NCBI RefSeq assembly: GCF_040939455.1
Contig: NC_134120.1
Coordinates: 16,978,501 to 17,042,500 of the forward strand
Length of the DNA: 64,000 nt
DNA from: Microcebus murinus
Taxonomy: Eukaryota > Chordata > Mammalia > Primates > Cheirogaleidae
Reading direction: 5' to 3'
A model generated the notes under the pieces. The model saw nothing but the letters and a program-made list of their open reading frames with translations, was not told the origin of the DNA and did no database searches. Positions 41,867 to 54,317 of the stretch are shown piece by piece (position 1 is the stretch's first letter; each line of letters begins with the position of its first letter). The position numbers were made by a program, and so were the translations under genes.

Positions 41867-44478
41867 AACAACAGAAGCCATAACTATCTAGAATATCTCT
41901 TTAAAATTGCTCTTTACGTGGTCTGTGTCTTCCTAGAGTTCTTGATATTCAAATTCCAAATGACAGGTCTGGGACTCGGAACCAAAAAGTATGGATCTAT
42001 TATGCCCACTTTAGAGGCTGAACAAAATCAAAGAGAACATTTCACATTTATTTGCAGGTCTCATCAATTTTTTTTAAGGGGGAAGGGGAAGCCTAATCAG
42101 ACAAAACATTTTCTTAATTTTAACATAAATTACAAAGAAAAGATTCCCAAAAGTAGATAAAATTTTGCTATCATAAATACCGTCGAATCATAAAGTACTA
42201 ACCCATGTATCTTGTATAACATTTACTTAAATAGAACGACAGATGACCTTGAATCCCTCAGGTCCTCAGGGGCTGAGGCGGCCTTGGTGTGGGCCTTCTC
42301 CAGAAGCAGCATGGCTGACTTCAGAGGAACTTAGGCAGCTGCAATTTGAGGGGTGCCTGAGAGGTCTGCTGAGCTGAAAATATATCCCCCGTAGGCAGCA
42401 CGGGGCCTCCGAAATCTCTAAAAACACAAAATATGCCTTCATCTGAGGCATGTTTTTCCTAGAATTCACTGGCAGAGAGCAAGCAGGGCAAGCTTGTTTC
42501 TGTGACATACAAGCAGGGTGCACGCCTTGAGCTTAGGGTGAGCCTCAATAAAGTGTCTGTTTGTGTATGGAGGCAAGAAATAGGTTGGGGACAGGCTAGA
42601 TATTTAGAGAAATGAGTGTCTGGGAGGTGAGGATGGGGCCCTGAGAAGGAGAGGTGATACCAAACAGCTACAAATACCTGCATTTTCCCAGCGCTGCTCT
42701 CACTTTAATGATAACCAAAAACTCAAACTGAGGTACAAGGTGAGCTTTAGGTGAACTCTGCTATTTGAAGCACCGGTCACACGTTTGGGATCTCTTACGT
42801 ATTAGTAGCAGCCAAAGTCTGAAAAGGGCAGACAGGAGGGTGGACCAGCGTCTGATTTGCAAGTCTTTCTGACATCCCAATACAGGATGCCCCAGATTTA
42901 ATGTCTGGCTGGCAGGGAGGTAACTGCTCAAGGCAGAGAGAAGAAAAAGACATCTTTCTGACTCACAGTTTTGTTTGTCAGGCAAGGGGAAGGCTCATCA
43001 AAAAAGAGCCATTTCAAAAGAGTTCAAAAGTTAAGAATTAATTACATTCACGAAAAAAAAAATCCCCTGTTCTCCAAACCACCAATTTGTGAAAATTTTA
43101 TTAGATATTTAAGGTTCATCTCCTCAAGGAAACAAATGATAGATTCAACAAATAATTTAGGCAGATAAAAAATTAAAATATAGACAATCTCATCTATGGC
43201 CGATTAGAAGGCTCAAGTCCAATTTAATTATCACTTTGAACTAAGCGTTCTTGAGCCTTTTTGTGCATAGGCTCTTAAGAGCCCATGATGACGCCAAGAA
43301 CACGGAAAGGTCACCCGTTCTTTTCTGTATGTGGACAGTGCTGCCTCGAAGTGGATCAGACAGATGAAAATCTATCCTGTTTTCAAATACCCCCAGAGAA
43401 GATTCCAGAATCTCCCCTGAGGACCCTTTTCAGTGTTTACCAATGTATGCGGTCAGGAAATTTTTGCTCATATCAAATCTAAATCCAAAATGCGGCGGGG
43501 TTTAAGCCTGCTTATCCTGGTCCTAACCTCAGCAGAGATGGGGAACAGCCGGTCGCCAGTCTTAGCACGATAACCTTTTATTGACTTGAGGACTATTGTA
43601 GCAACTTGGTCCTTTTTTACTTATTTTTATTTTCAGGATTAAAAAAGAAAATCCCAGCGACTATAACCTTTCCTTTCAGGTCTCATTTCCCAACTTTTTA
43701 ATAATTTCGGTGGCTTTTCCTTAAACTCCCTTCGAGCTTTCCAATCACAACACCTTAGAGTTGTATTGTATCTTAGAGGTTATCTTATTCAACTACACCT
43801 CAAAATGTGGAATTTCAAACCAGACTGTGTACTAGAATAGGAAACTGATGTATTATAGTTTCTTAAAACTATGTGAGCAGGCCAGCACTAAGCTCATTTT
43901 ATCAGAAAATGGCAGCTTGTAGCTGATGATCACTGTTAGAAGACAATTTACTAGACTTTCTTGAAAGGGAAAAGCTGGCAAAGTTGTTGGTATGCAAAAG
44001 GTTGGGATTCAAAGTGCTTTCAGTTATCTTTAGGAGACTGAGATTTGGGCACCTAAGCCCACTGGACAGAGTCTTGTGTATGGAGAAACATCTTGAGAGA
44101 CATCCACTGACAAAAGCACAGATTATCGGCCCTGCTCTAAATCCACTCTACCAGGCTTTCCAACAGACATTGGCATTCCTGCTGCATTCTGATGGTTTAT
44201 TTTTATTAAACATGTACTCCCCTTCACTTATTGCTCATGAATCCTCTTCTATTTCTTTCTGTCTGCTTCTCCAACTGAACCAATTTTCAACACTTACATC
44301 ATATCACCTGGGTGCTTAAAAGACTAGTTTCTGTCTCATTATTGTGGTAATTGATGGAATTGTGTCATAGAACTTACTACTTTAATAGAAAACAAAAAAT
44401 GGACTTAGCAAAGGTCAACTACAACATGGTTTTTGCCATCCTTGAAATAGATTTTAAAATTGTATACTGAAGTATATA

Positions 44479-45062
44479 CAAAGTCTGTCTGGAAAGTATC
44501 CAGCCATGTCTTATGAAAAAGAGAGATATTTATTGAAGAAGATACAAGAAATTGTACAAAGGACAATGACTCCTCAGTCCCCTTCAAAGCAGGCACCTTG
44601 GGACCTCACACAGTTCTCCTTGTGTCTCTTAACCTAACCCGTACCCGTTCAGCATCCTCAGGTGTTCTGCTTGTTGCAGGCCTTCCAGAATGTGGATCAC
44701 TTTCAACAGATTCCTGACCATCTTTGAAGCATTTGTGCCACCCATTTATTTGTGCTGCACTCATTACACCATCCCGGAAAGCCTTCTGAATCATCTCAAT
44801 AGTTTCTGTGGAGGAATGTTCTAGCTTAACACAAAATCTGCGGTGGATTTGTTGCTCTACTGGCTCATTTTGAGTGTGATGACCACGTAGTACACATGCT
44901 CACTCAAGAGAGTCTAGTGCCCCCCTGACTAGTGCAGTGAAGTCGTCACTGTCCACACATGCACATTCCAGTCCCCTCTCCTTGGCTGCCAGGTTACATC
45001 AATGTCACCCAGACTACGCTCCTTATATTAGCAACGGCTGGATACTTTCTGGACAGACATCC
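44479..45062 (-). mobile_element. Internally deleted mariner transposon
   Basis: Bounded by inverted repeats: TCTGTCTGGAAAGTATCCAG near the left end and TCTGTCCAGAAAGTATCCAG on the opposite strand at the right end, with TA dinucleotides outside both ends (44477-44478 and 45063-45064), as expected for Tc1/mariner. On the minus strand, 44606-44865 encodes the N-terminal part of a mariner transposase (QQIHRRFCVKLEHSS, MIQKAF, WHKCFKDGQESVESD, HSGRPATSRTPEDAERV): the helix-turn-helix DNA-binding region. The element is 584 bp against about 1.3 kb for a complete mariner, and the catalytic DDD domain is missing. It therefore cannot transpose autonomously. The sequence type resembles mariners known from ruminants and other mammals; the exact family name is not certain. 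Confidence 0.88.
44606..44865 (-). pseudogene. Mariner transposase fragment (N-terminal DNA-binding part)
   Basis: Remnant transposase reading frame inside the deleted mariner. The visible homology runs from about residue 20 of a typical mariner transposase to the end of the second helix-turn-helix (GRPATSRTPEDAERV). A premature stop follows a few residues after RLRDTRRTV, just past the deletion junction. The upstream part has stops in the expected start region. It lacks all three catalytic aspartates, so no enzyme is encoded. Confidence 0.85.
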
Positions 45063-45127
45063 TATGTGTGCACTGGTGTGCCAGGCACTGTAGGGAATCC
45101 AGAAAGCATAATAAAAAGGAAACTTTT

Positions 45128-45540
45128 GTAGTACATCTTATGTTCCAAGCACTTTTACATATACTTCTTTTTTTTATTTTTTATTTCGGCATATTATGGG
45201 GGTACAGATTTTAAGGTTTCAATAAATGCCCTTTCCTCCCCTCTCCCCACAAGTCTGAGTCTCCAGCATGACCATCCCCCAGATGGTGCACATCTCACTC
45301 ATTATGTATGTATATACCCGCCCCCCTCCCACGTGCCCAATACCCTATTACCGTAGTACCTATGTGCTCAGTTAATACCAGTTTGCTGGTGAGTATTACA
45401 TATACTTCTTAATCCTTATATATCATGAGATAAGAAAACTGTACTATCCCCCACTTCATAGATGAGGAAACTGAGAAACAGGGAGGTGGAATAACTTGTT
45501 TTAATTAGAAACCAGGCAGTCTGGAGCCAGAGTCTGTTTT
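45128..45540 (-). repeat. MIR SINE split by an L1 insertion
   Basis: The left part 45128-45169 (TTCCAAGCACTTTTACATAT) continues after the L1 at 45396 (CTTAATCCTTATATATCATG, TGAGGAAACTGAGAAACAGG, AGTCTGGAGCCAGAGTCTG). Removing the L1 and one target-site copy restores a continuous reverse MIR. Confidence 0.75.
45170..45395 (-). mobile_element. 5'-truncated young L1 3' end with target-site duplication
   Basis: Flanked by identical TTACATATACTTCTT at 45155-45169 and 45396-45410. Read on the minus strand it ends in the L1 3'UTR sequence CTGTACCCCCATAATATGCC followed by an A-rich tail (T-rich on the plus strand at 45170-45186). The same 3' end occurs in another copy at 59340-59473, in the opposite orientation. 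Confidence 0.88.
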
Positions 45541-47900
45541 TTCAGAGAATACCAGATAAAAGAAAAATATTAACTGCCAATCTTCAAATTCCACAGCTTG
45601 ACTTTCCTGTAACTGGCACTTACGTACATTATATATGCTGACACTCTTAAGCGACTTCTCCATGTTAAACGACAAAGATGTTGAGCGATGTCTGGTGGGG
45701 CTCAGAGACTAGGCACAGACTCAGCACAGACAACCACAGCAGGGCTGCTTGGGAACAAGAGCCTGTGGTCCCAGAACTTGCCTAGGGGAAGTGTCTGTCC
45801 CCTCCTCCTGGACAGGCAACAGTCAGCCAGCTCAACCCTGCAGACCCAACACCAGGGGTCCTCACAGAACCCCTAGACTCCCAACCCCAGGTGGTGTGGA
45901 CATGGCTTCCACATATACGGGAAGGCTCCATCCCCATGAGGACGGCTGGGATGACAGTCAGCGCTGCCTGGCACAGAGGAAGCCCGGTCTCTCAGGGGAG
46001 CTGGCACACCCAAGCAGTCCTCCCCTGGCCCACGGCAACAGTGCAGATGGAGAAAAACTCTTTTCCTTGACGCAACTCCAGGAGTTTAAACCTCTTAAAA
46101 CACAGCTGCCCTGACCCTATCCATTGGCTGGGAAGGAGGAAGATGCCTGTGTTGCTCTCCCAGCCCTCCAGGCCGGAGGAAGATGATGGCCCACTTCCCT
46201 CATCAGTACCTCCCTCCTTGGTCCCCACTGCCTGAAGGTCCCTTCCCCCATTCAATTAGTTTGTCTGTGCCCCAAAGAGGCGATACCTACCTATAAGCAC
46301 CATACATAAGCACTTCTTAAGGAAAGGATAATTATAACATTAGGACTCTGGTTCTTTCCTCACTTGGGACACAAAATGCAGAAGCTAAAAATATCGACCA
46401 AAATGAAAGCACATGGTAAATGTAATCCTAAAACTCTCCAGTACTGAAGAGAGCCCAGTTTCTCTTATTGGCTGTACCATCTCCTACAGTCTAAGCACAT
46501 AAGTCTAGATGCTGCCCTTTGGCGGTTCTACAATGATTTTGAACAGAGATTTGAGGGTTGAAAATGGGTTCTTTATCTCTATAATTTCTTTTCTTGATGG
46601 AGGGCTGAGGCGATGCCTTTTATTCACATTATGCCAACTCTATGTTACACAGTTAACCTGTTATGGCATTTTCCAATCCAAGGTATTGGAATTATTCAAT
46701 GAATTGAGTTATTTTCTATCACCATCTAATTGAAAAGAATATACATTCGGGGGAAAAAAACAAGTAGATCTGGTATCATTTTAACATCTTAATGGAAAAT
46801 AGATTTAAGGATAAATATAATAAAGTGAGCTATCTTAAGTTTTATTATAAGATATAATGCCTTAAGTAAACAGACTCTTTTTATTCCTTAAAAATAGCTG
46901 CAGCATTTATTGCTCATTTTCAGTTACTAAAAGTTACTTATATCTCATTTGGGGATAAACTAACCGACACTGATGAATTAAAGGAGCTTTTCAATATCCA
47001 CATATTGATCATTCTTATCACACAAGTGGATAGTTTTTGACAGTTTTTCTGTGGGGGGCTACACGCCCACATGCACATGCACACACAAATACATGCATAA
47101 CACCCTGATCTAGGAAGAGAATCCAAGTAAATGCTCAACACAATTTTACCATTGTCATTTTGGTATTACCAATAATTTAAGATTTTTATAATATGGAGGC
47201 TTATATTTTCACCAAGATTTATTATAAATTATCAAAATTAATTATTATTACTAAAAGGAAAGTCTATGAATGAATGGAGAATAAACACTGAATTCAATAG
47301 TTTACCAATCTTAAAATGTTGTAGTTATCATAACAGCGATCTCTGTAAAAAATAGATACTGGTTTTAGGAGTATTTTCCTTTCTATCCATCTGAGAAACT
47401 CATATTCAAAGAAAGAGTTTTCTATTAATTAGACATTAATGTCTTAATCCCTTCTTCCTCTTTTTCTTGCTACAGATAATCAGGAGCTGAATCCTGCCCC
47501 CTCCCCACATACTCTTTTCTGCTTTAGTATACCAAATATTTTCAAGATGAAGAAACTATGAAACATCCAGTTAAATTATACATAACTAATATGTCCTTTT
47601 TTGCACGTTGAAATGATCAATTTTATAGAATCAAACTTTGAAAGTTAGCTTTGCCCAAATCCCAAACATCACAACCTCCCAAGTTATTATATAACATGAC
47701 TACCACCAATTTTTGGCCAATAAAATGATAGCAGTGTATTTGTATTATAAGACTGAAACTCAGTAATAACATTAAAAATTTTAAAGACATAATTTGAAAC
47801 ATAACATTTTTCATATAATTCAACATTTTAAAATGTAATTATAGAGCCTTATTTAGAGATTTTTCATGGATACTCATACACTGAATGCTAATGTGATTTA

Positions 47901-48170
47901 GATAAATGTGGTTCAGTTTTAAATAAAAGGATAGTGAATAAATTGTTACCAAATATTCATACTTTTGGTATGAAATAATTATAAAACATTTATTAAAGTG
48001 TAATTGTATATACTTAAAAAATCACATAAAATGTTTTCTTTAGATTTGGGCAGGTCTAAAAGCTAATTTTTTTTTTCAGTATTTCTAATCTAAAGCTATT
48101 CAAACACAGGCTAGAAGTCTTAAAATGAGCAGAGTTTTGTTTTAAGATTCTCAGGCTATGAACATCCTGC
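47901..48170 (+). repeat. Diverged repeat copy A (pairs with 55800-56097)
   Basis: GATAAATGTGGTTCAGTTTT, GATTTGGGCAGGTCTAAAAG and CTAGAAGTCTTAAAATGAGC align in order with the segment at 55800-56097. The family is not identified. It is a local duplication or two copies of an interspersed element. Confidence 0.6.
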
Positions 48171-48443
48171 TGTTAAATATTCAAAAGATTCCTAAGAAAC
48201 TGCTGGAACAGCAGTGACATTCCTAAGTAAATGTCCATTGTGACAGGACTTGGCTTTTTCGTGGGCTCTGATTTGGGCCAAGGTTGGCAGAGGATGGTTT
48301 GACTAGACTAGAGAGCCAGGGCCTTCGCACACATTCTCTCTCCTTGCCCCCTCTCTTTTGCCTGGTATAGTACCTGGTGCCACAAAATTGTCTCATGCAG
48401 ACTTTACTAAAGCTGGAGAATTTATATTTTCCAAAAACACATT

Positions 48444-48463
48444 TCAAAAGTACTTAATATTTT
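48444..48463. repeat. Target-site duplication, left copy
   Basis: TCAAAAGTACTTAATATTTT, identical over 20 bases to 50200-50219. It delimits the retrocopy between them and indicates a recent insertion. Confidence 0.92.
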
Positions 48464-50199
48464 TTTTTTTTTTTGTTTCGGGTAAGGATTTTATTTGTCC
48501 ACTATATACACAGCAGTTGTGAATAAACTGCGCACATGTAACAGTTATAATTTGAAAGTGTCTTCAAAATATGAACATTCTGGCCTAGAACCCTTCCCTC
48601 CTCCACCAACCCAGTGGGCTCTTAATGCTCACATTTTCCAGAAGACAATCTTTCCTACGAATTTAAAAACAAAAATGTACAAACTATATTACTTTACTAA
48701 TTCTACTTTTGTCATACACTGGCAACCTCTTTTAACATCTAGAAAGACTAGATGTAAATTAGGACTTGTTTGTCCTTTATATACACTATATACACAGGTA
48801 AGACAAAATGCACAGACATAGGAACTATGGTTAATCTTGCCTCACTATAAGTGCACTGGCATAGAGCTCTTCCTTGTCCTCCCTCCTCCCCTGAACCCCT
48901 GCACAAACACAATGTGTACTACTCAAGAGGTGGTTTAGCCATTCCCCCCCAAAATTTCATATGAATTTTAACAAAAAGGTATTCACAAAGGGTATTACTA
49001 CTTCTACTTTTAACATATATCAGGCACTTCAGAACATCTAGCAAGACTAGATATTTCAAAAAAGTACTTAGTTTTGTGAACTATATATACAGTAATGAGA
49101 AATAAAATGCAAACACAAAACAATGCTTAAGAAAATGTCTTCTAAATATGACCAGTCTGGCACAGAATCTTCTCAAGGTTTTCCGCTCCATGTCCTTTAA
49201 CCCACTGAACAAACGTGAACAAGTGTCGCTTCCAGAGGTGGTCTAACAATTCCATTTCAAAAAAGTCATTTCCAGAAGACATTTTTTTCCTATGATTTTT
49301 TTTTTTAAACAAATGGGCATTTACAAGATGTGTTATTTTCTAACTCTACTTTATCATACGTCGGCAACCTCTTTACATCTAGAAGGATTAGATGTAGTAA
49401 ACGTTTTCTTTTAAAAGGTTGGGGGAAAAGTTGAGAGCAACTTTTTCATATTATATACACAGGCCTTCTTCTATAATCGGCCAGTAAATCTTCCCAAAGG
49501 GTGGTGGGCATTTCCAAATGTGGTTATGTTTTTTTTCTTCTGTCTGGTGGCAGAACGAAGACCAACCGCCCGTCTGAAGGCCCGCTAACCGTTCCACCCG
49601 TCGTCATCCCGGGCTCCGCTCACCTTCCAGGCCCGTTAAGGCCTTTGTCCGTCGTTGTCAGGACTAAGTAGGGCGCGCCCCTTTGGTACAGAGCGGGCAC
49701 AGCAAGACCCGGATCTGCGCCGCTCCACTGCCCAAGAAGGTGACCGAGCCTTGCGTCCACAGACCGGCCTTCTCGGGCTCTCCAAACCCTAATGGCCCTC
49801 CGCAGTGTTTGGGCGGTCGCCATTCTTCTCGCCCCGCCACACCCGCCGCCTCCCAAAGGCGCCGCGTTCTGGAAGCTTGGAAGGGGCTCAGCCTAGGCCG
49901 GGCAGGCCTGGGCCAAAAGACCAGGCGGCCGGCGGAGTCTGGCCTCAGAGAGGCCGCCGCCATCATCAGATCACCAAGGTGGGGTTGCCAGAGACGTTCG
50001 CCGCTGCTTCTAGGCCTGGGCCTCTCCGGAGGGCAACCACAGCGAGGGCTCCGGGTTCCTGCAGGGCAGAGGCCGAAGCCCCTCCCAGGGGGGCCCCCCA
50101 GTTCATCCGGAGCCCGAGGGCCTGGAAGGCCCAGAGGGCCCAACGGCCCCGCGGGAACTGGCCGCTGCGTGTCTCACCGTGCTCTCTGCCGGAACTGAC
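48464..50199 (-). pseudogene. Processed retrocopy resembling the lncRNA NORAD
   Basis: An L1-type retroposition. The direct repeat TCAAAAGTACTTAATATTTT flanks it (48444-48463 and 50200-50219), there is a poly(A) on the minus strand at about 48464-48474, and an AATAAA lies about 16 bases before it. The 5' 650 bases are CpG-rich (starting AGTTCCGGCAGAG). The 3' half has three diverged units of about 300-340 bp. Each has a hairpin of the type ACATCTAG...CTAGATGT (48735-48755, 49034-49054, 49375-49395) next to Pumilio sites TGTATATA (minus strand: 48503-48510, 48778-48785, 48787-48794, 49084-49091, 49452-49459). Repeated units of Pumilio site plus short hairpin, with a GC-rich single-exon 5' end, are the known design of NORAD, a Pumilio decoy lncRNA. 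At 1.7 kb it is much shorter than the parent (about 5 kb). It lies in sense orientation in the WDR7 intron. The frames of up to 159 codons in its GC-rich part are not considered coding. Confidence 0.75.
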
Positions 50200-50219
50200 T
50201 CAAAAGTACTTAATATTTT
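50200..50219. repeat. Target-site duplication, right copy
   Basis: Second copy of TCAAAAGTACTTAATATTTT, adjoining the 5' end (minus-strand orientation) of the retrocopy. Confidence 0.92.
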
Positions 50220-50279
50220 CACCATTCCAAAAAGAGAAATGACTTGTTAAAAGAAAATTAAGGCATCCCATAAAATTCT

Positions 50280-50282
<3 letters not shown>

Positions 50283-50313
<31 letters not shown>
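50283..50313. repeat. (AT)n microsatellite
   Basis: Uninterrupted AT dinucleotides for about 31 bases. Confidence 0.97.
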
Positions 50314-50315
<2 letters not shown>

Positions 50316-50859
50316 CCAACATTACCATATCTTTTGACTCCTGTTATATTTTGAATAATGACAGAGTATATCCACTAATACACAATATAGATTTAGAAAT
50401 TTTACATTTATGTATAGTTTATTAGGCCTCTTCAAGTTATTAAAACAGAAAATCAGATTAGCCTGGAACATAAGCTAATGCTGTTCTGTATCACAAGGTC
50501 CATTTCTTATGTTAAGAAATGCCAAGTTAGAAAAATATTAAATTATCCTCCTAGCGTTGATATAACATCAAAAAGTTTTCTTAATATTAAAATAGCAATA
50601 TTCATTAACAATGAAATGATACATGTAGTTTTTTTCCCCACATATCAATCGCATTTGCAAATATTCCAGAGCAATTACTGTGGCAAAGTAACACTGACAC
50701 TACTTGTCTCTGACTTATTCTTAGACCATCCCACATTTATCTAGTGGATTAAAATTTGTCTTTGCTGGTTTTATGAATGGGCAAACTTTTCTGATTTGCT
50801 TATTTGCAAAATAAGAATAAGATCTGTCATGCCTACCTCATGGGATTAAATATTTTTAG

Positions 50860-51950
50860 GATGAATGTAGTTAAAAGTGTTTATTGAGAGTTTATGTTCT
50901 AGGCCCAGTGCTAGATATCAGAGTGCAAAGAGGAGATATGATCTCTGCCAGTGAACCTAGGAGGGGAGACAGGTCACCAGTAAGCAACTATTGTATGGTG
51001 TGAAAAATGGCATAAGAGAAATGTGCAGAAGGTGTCATAGAAACACAGGAGAAGAGATGGTAATTTCTATCTAGGGGTAGGGGATACCAGCACAAGGTAT
51101 AGAGAAAATGGTATTTGAGTTGAGCTTTAAAGGATCAACAGAAGTTGGTCAGAAGGACGAGAGAAGAGTCTAAGCAAATGTGCAGAGTGCAGATGTGAGA
51201 GAGGTCCAAGGAAACAGCCAGCACTCCTGTGTCACTCTGCCCAGGAAAGCGTCAGGGGCTGCGGGAGGTAGAGAGACAGGCTTGGAAATGAGGCAAAAGG
51301 GCAGCCATGGCCAGGCTGTAAACTGCCTTTTCCGTAGTGCTAGGAACTCTGGACTTAGTTCATAGTCTACAGGGAGTTTTCTAAAGTTTTTAAATATGAG
51401 AATGGTCAGATCAGAGTAGTTTTTAGAACATTCTGGCAGAGGGTGGAGGAGAGAGAAACCAGAAAAAAAGAAGGACTGGTTGGGAAGCAGGTGTAGCAGA
51501 TAAATTGGGAGTTGGATGAGGAGGTAGGTGTGGGTGGGACAGAGGGCACACTGGGCAGATGGTGGTGCTACCTGGACAGGAAGGCACCAAGGAAACGTGA
51601 CCCTGAGGGTGGGGGTGGAGGTGGGAAGCCTGGAGTAGCTGGGAAACTGTTAGGGGAAAGAGAGAGCCTAGTTTGGGATATGGAGATATTAAGGTGGAGG
51701 AGTAGAGCAGGTAGTTAGAAACATGTCAGTAAGGAAGATGAATTTGGAGCTCAGGTTTGAGGAAAGACAGATTTGGGAGTTATCAACATATATAGAGAGG
51801 TTGAAGCCATGGACCCTGCACTCAGTCTCTCCAGGAATATTTGTTGAAGGACCAAATGTAAGTGGTTGAGAAAATCCACCAAGAGCAAGCAGAGTGAAGA
51901 GACCGAAAGGATGGGAATAAAATCACAGGGGACCCCCTTCATAACAGTAT
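50860..51950 (-). mobile_element. Antisense L2 LINE (decayed ORF2)
   Basis: Plus-strand phrases such as ATTTGAGTTGAGCTTTAAAG, AACATTCTGGCAGAGGGTGG and AGATTTGGGAGTTATCAACA are the reverse complement of L2 ORF2 and 3' sequence. Read on the minus strand around 51771-51797, codons give SIYVDNSQI, a decayed copy of the reverse-transcriptase YADD active-site motif. Many stops and indels; inactive. Confidence 0.65.
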
Positions 51951-53499
51951 AAGGGGTAGGCAGAAAAGAAGCAGCTGGGTCTATTTTACAAATTGTAGAC
52001 TTGAAATCTTGGTTTTTAGCTAATATTTTTATTTTTAAGTGAAAGATTTCCAAGTTGTTCCCAATGTACAAATCACCTTTCAAGTAAAGAATTCTGTGAT
52101 GAATCACTGTATTAATAACAAAATTAATTTGAAGACTGATAATACTTTAACTTTTAAATAACTCTTTATCAAGTAGTAATTGACTCAGAGATCAGGAAAT
52201 AAATTATTAAAACGTCAAATTTCTGGGATCAAAAACATATCTGGAATTAGAATTAAATTCCTAATTCCAAACTACCAATACTAGTCAACTGTCAAAACTG
52301 ACAATCTAATTTCTCTAATTTTAACTTTGCTTAAATTTCATCAGTTATACAAAACTTATGATATTTCAGAAAGGCCATTATATTAATATAATTAGGGCTT
52401 CTGCAAGTATGATTATGAAAAAAGAGATATACTAATAAAAGGAAAGACAACAAAAAGGAATTAAAATGAAATTTGTATGTATTTCTGTATATGTATGACT
52501 GTATACACATATTTCTTTGGTTGCTCACTGTGATATGCAGATTCTTCTCCAAAATAAAAGGAAAAATATTTTAATCCAATTAATGACTTACAATCATCAG
52601 TTTTGTTCTGATACATATTTCAATGATACACTGTATTCATAAACTAGAATCAAAAAATGTACACTTGATACTTTACTACTAATTACAGCTAGCTATACAC
52701 TTCATATTGAAACAAGCATTCACTATAGTTCGGTCAGAGGGAATTCACTTGATTACAAAGGAAAATGAATTAAATATCCTACCACTGAGATTAAATTCTA
52801 GAGGAATATCTATTTAATGTTCTTAAAGTGGGAGATAATGGTAGCTTAAACCTTTGTATCTTTAATGCAATCATATTGTCTAATGATAAGCAAAACTAAA
52901 AGGCAAATTCATTATAAAATTCAATATTTGGACCACCGAACTCTTTAGCACTTAATAAGCAATTAATATTTGTCAATGAAAAATGTTTTGGTAACACAAG
53001 GTGAAAATCAATAACACTAGCCCACTTGTTGTACTCTCTACCACTGACAAGCTATCCAAATAACTACAATCCTTAACAGAAACAAACTGCTTTGATATTT
53101 TTATGCTCTTTCCAAGCAGATATGAATCCGGTGCAGCTTATGTGTTTGTTTATAACTCAGAATGCACTTTAATAATCTGCTTATCATTGCTATCACATAT
53201 GTAACCCACAGATGTGTGACTTAAAATAACATTCTATGCCTTCCTACAGATGCTATTAAAGGCATACTTTAATATTATGCATACAAATTTTATTCACTTT
53301 TGAGACGAAACATGTAAAATTCAACAAAAGGCTTTGCACTTAATATAACATTTTCCTTTAGGTGGAAAGATATGAAAAGCAGTTTGGACACATTTCTGAA
53401 GATTTAAGAGTTCATGTAGATAAACTCTATATTAGCCAAAATGATTTTTAGCAGAAGCATAATTTTTGTTTAGATTTTTTTCTTTGGAAAATACAGGGA

Positions 53500-53665
53500 A
53501 AAAACACAAGAAAAGGAATCTAAATATTGCCTCTAATCTCACCACTCTTTATGAAGTATCTATAAGAAAACTGGAAACCCTACCAACCTACTCTGACTCA
53601 TCAAATCCCATCCCGAAAAACCACCATGAGTCATTGGCTTATATCCTTCTAGACTTTCTATTAGT
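53500..53665. repeat. Possible old L1M/HAL1-like fragment
   Basis: The AAATATTGCCTCTAATCTCA-type segment resembles the one at 33830-34190 and known old LINE fragments. Weak match by eye. Confidence 0.3.
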
Positions 53666-54317
53666 TTGTCATTGAAATCATAAAGTTTATCAGTTTTTCC
53701 TGGAAGAAACAATTTCATTTTCCTCTGTACTATTTTATTACATGGTAATACATAACATTAAGTAGTAAGTACATGCTTCCCAAAACTTAAAAAATTATTT
53801 AACAAAGAACCATTTAACACATATCTAGTTGCGTTTATAGCTTGGAAATGAGAGACATCATTTTTTTAAAACAATAAAATGCAGGTGCTCTTTTATAGGA
53901 GGGATTTCTTTCAAAAGGAAATATGACTGCTGAAGAAACATATTTTGTAATGTTATAAGTGTTATGGTAAACATTAACATTTGACAGCCAATTGACATTA
54001 GTGTTTAGATACAGCATTTGTACATTAAGATGTCTGACAAAGTATTAAACAATACTTGCACTTACAGATTTATAATTTATGATTGTTCAGGTATCAGAGT
54101 TTATACCTGCTTGAACAAATGGTAAACTACAAAGCAAATCGACTAGCAAACCTAAGAGTACTTAAAACCATGGCAGGCCTTCAACTCAAGGTTTGAGTAT
54201 GAGCTAATATGGAACTGGAAATACCATTTCTGGATCCCATCTTTGGAAAGTTTAGAATCCAGTCAGAATTCTGGCTCATATTTCCTGTTCCAAATACAGA
54301 AAAGGCAGAACTCAAAC

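Noticed and set aside
42459..42690. Possible WDR7 exon ending ...GKMQ before GTATTTG on the minus strand
   Set aside because: The frame has a stop a few codons upstream and the preceding residues do not match the expected WD40 sequence.
45688..46255. Overlapping frames of 60-120 codons on both strands
   Set aside because: No homology recognised; a locally GC-rich patch inside the intron.
49664..50143. 159-codon frame in the CpG-rich 5' part of the retrocopy
   Set aside because: Composition is GC-driven (proline, glycine, arginine). The presumed parent is non-coding and no protein domain is visible.
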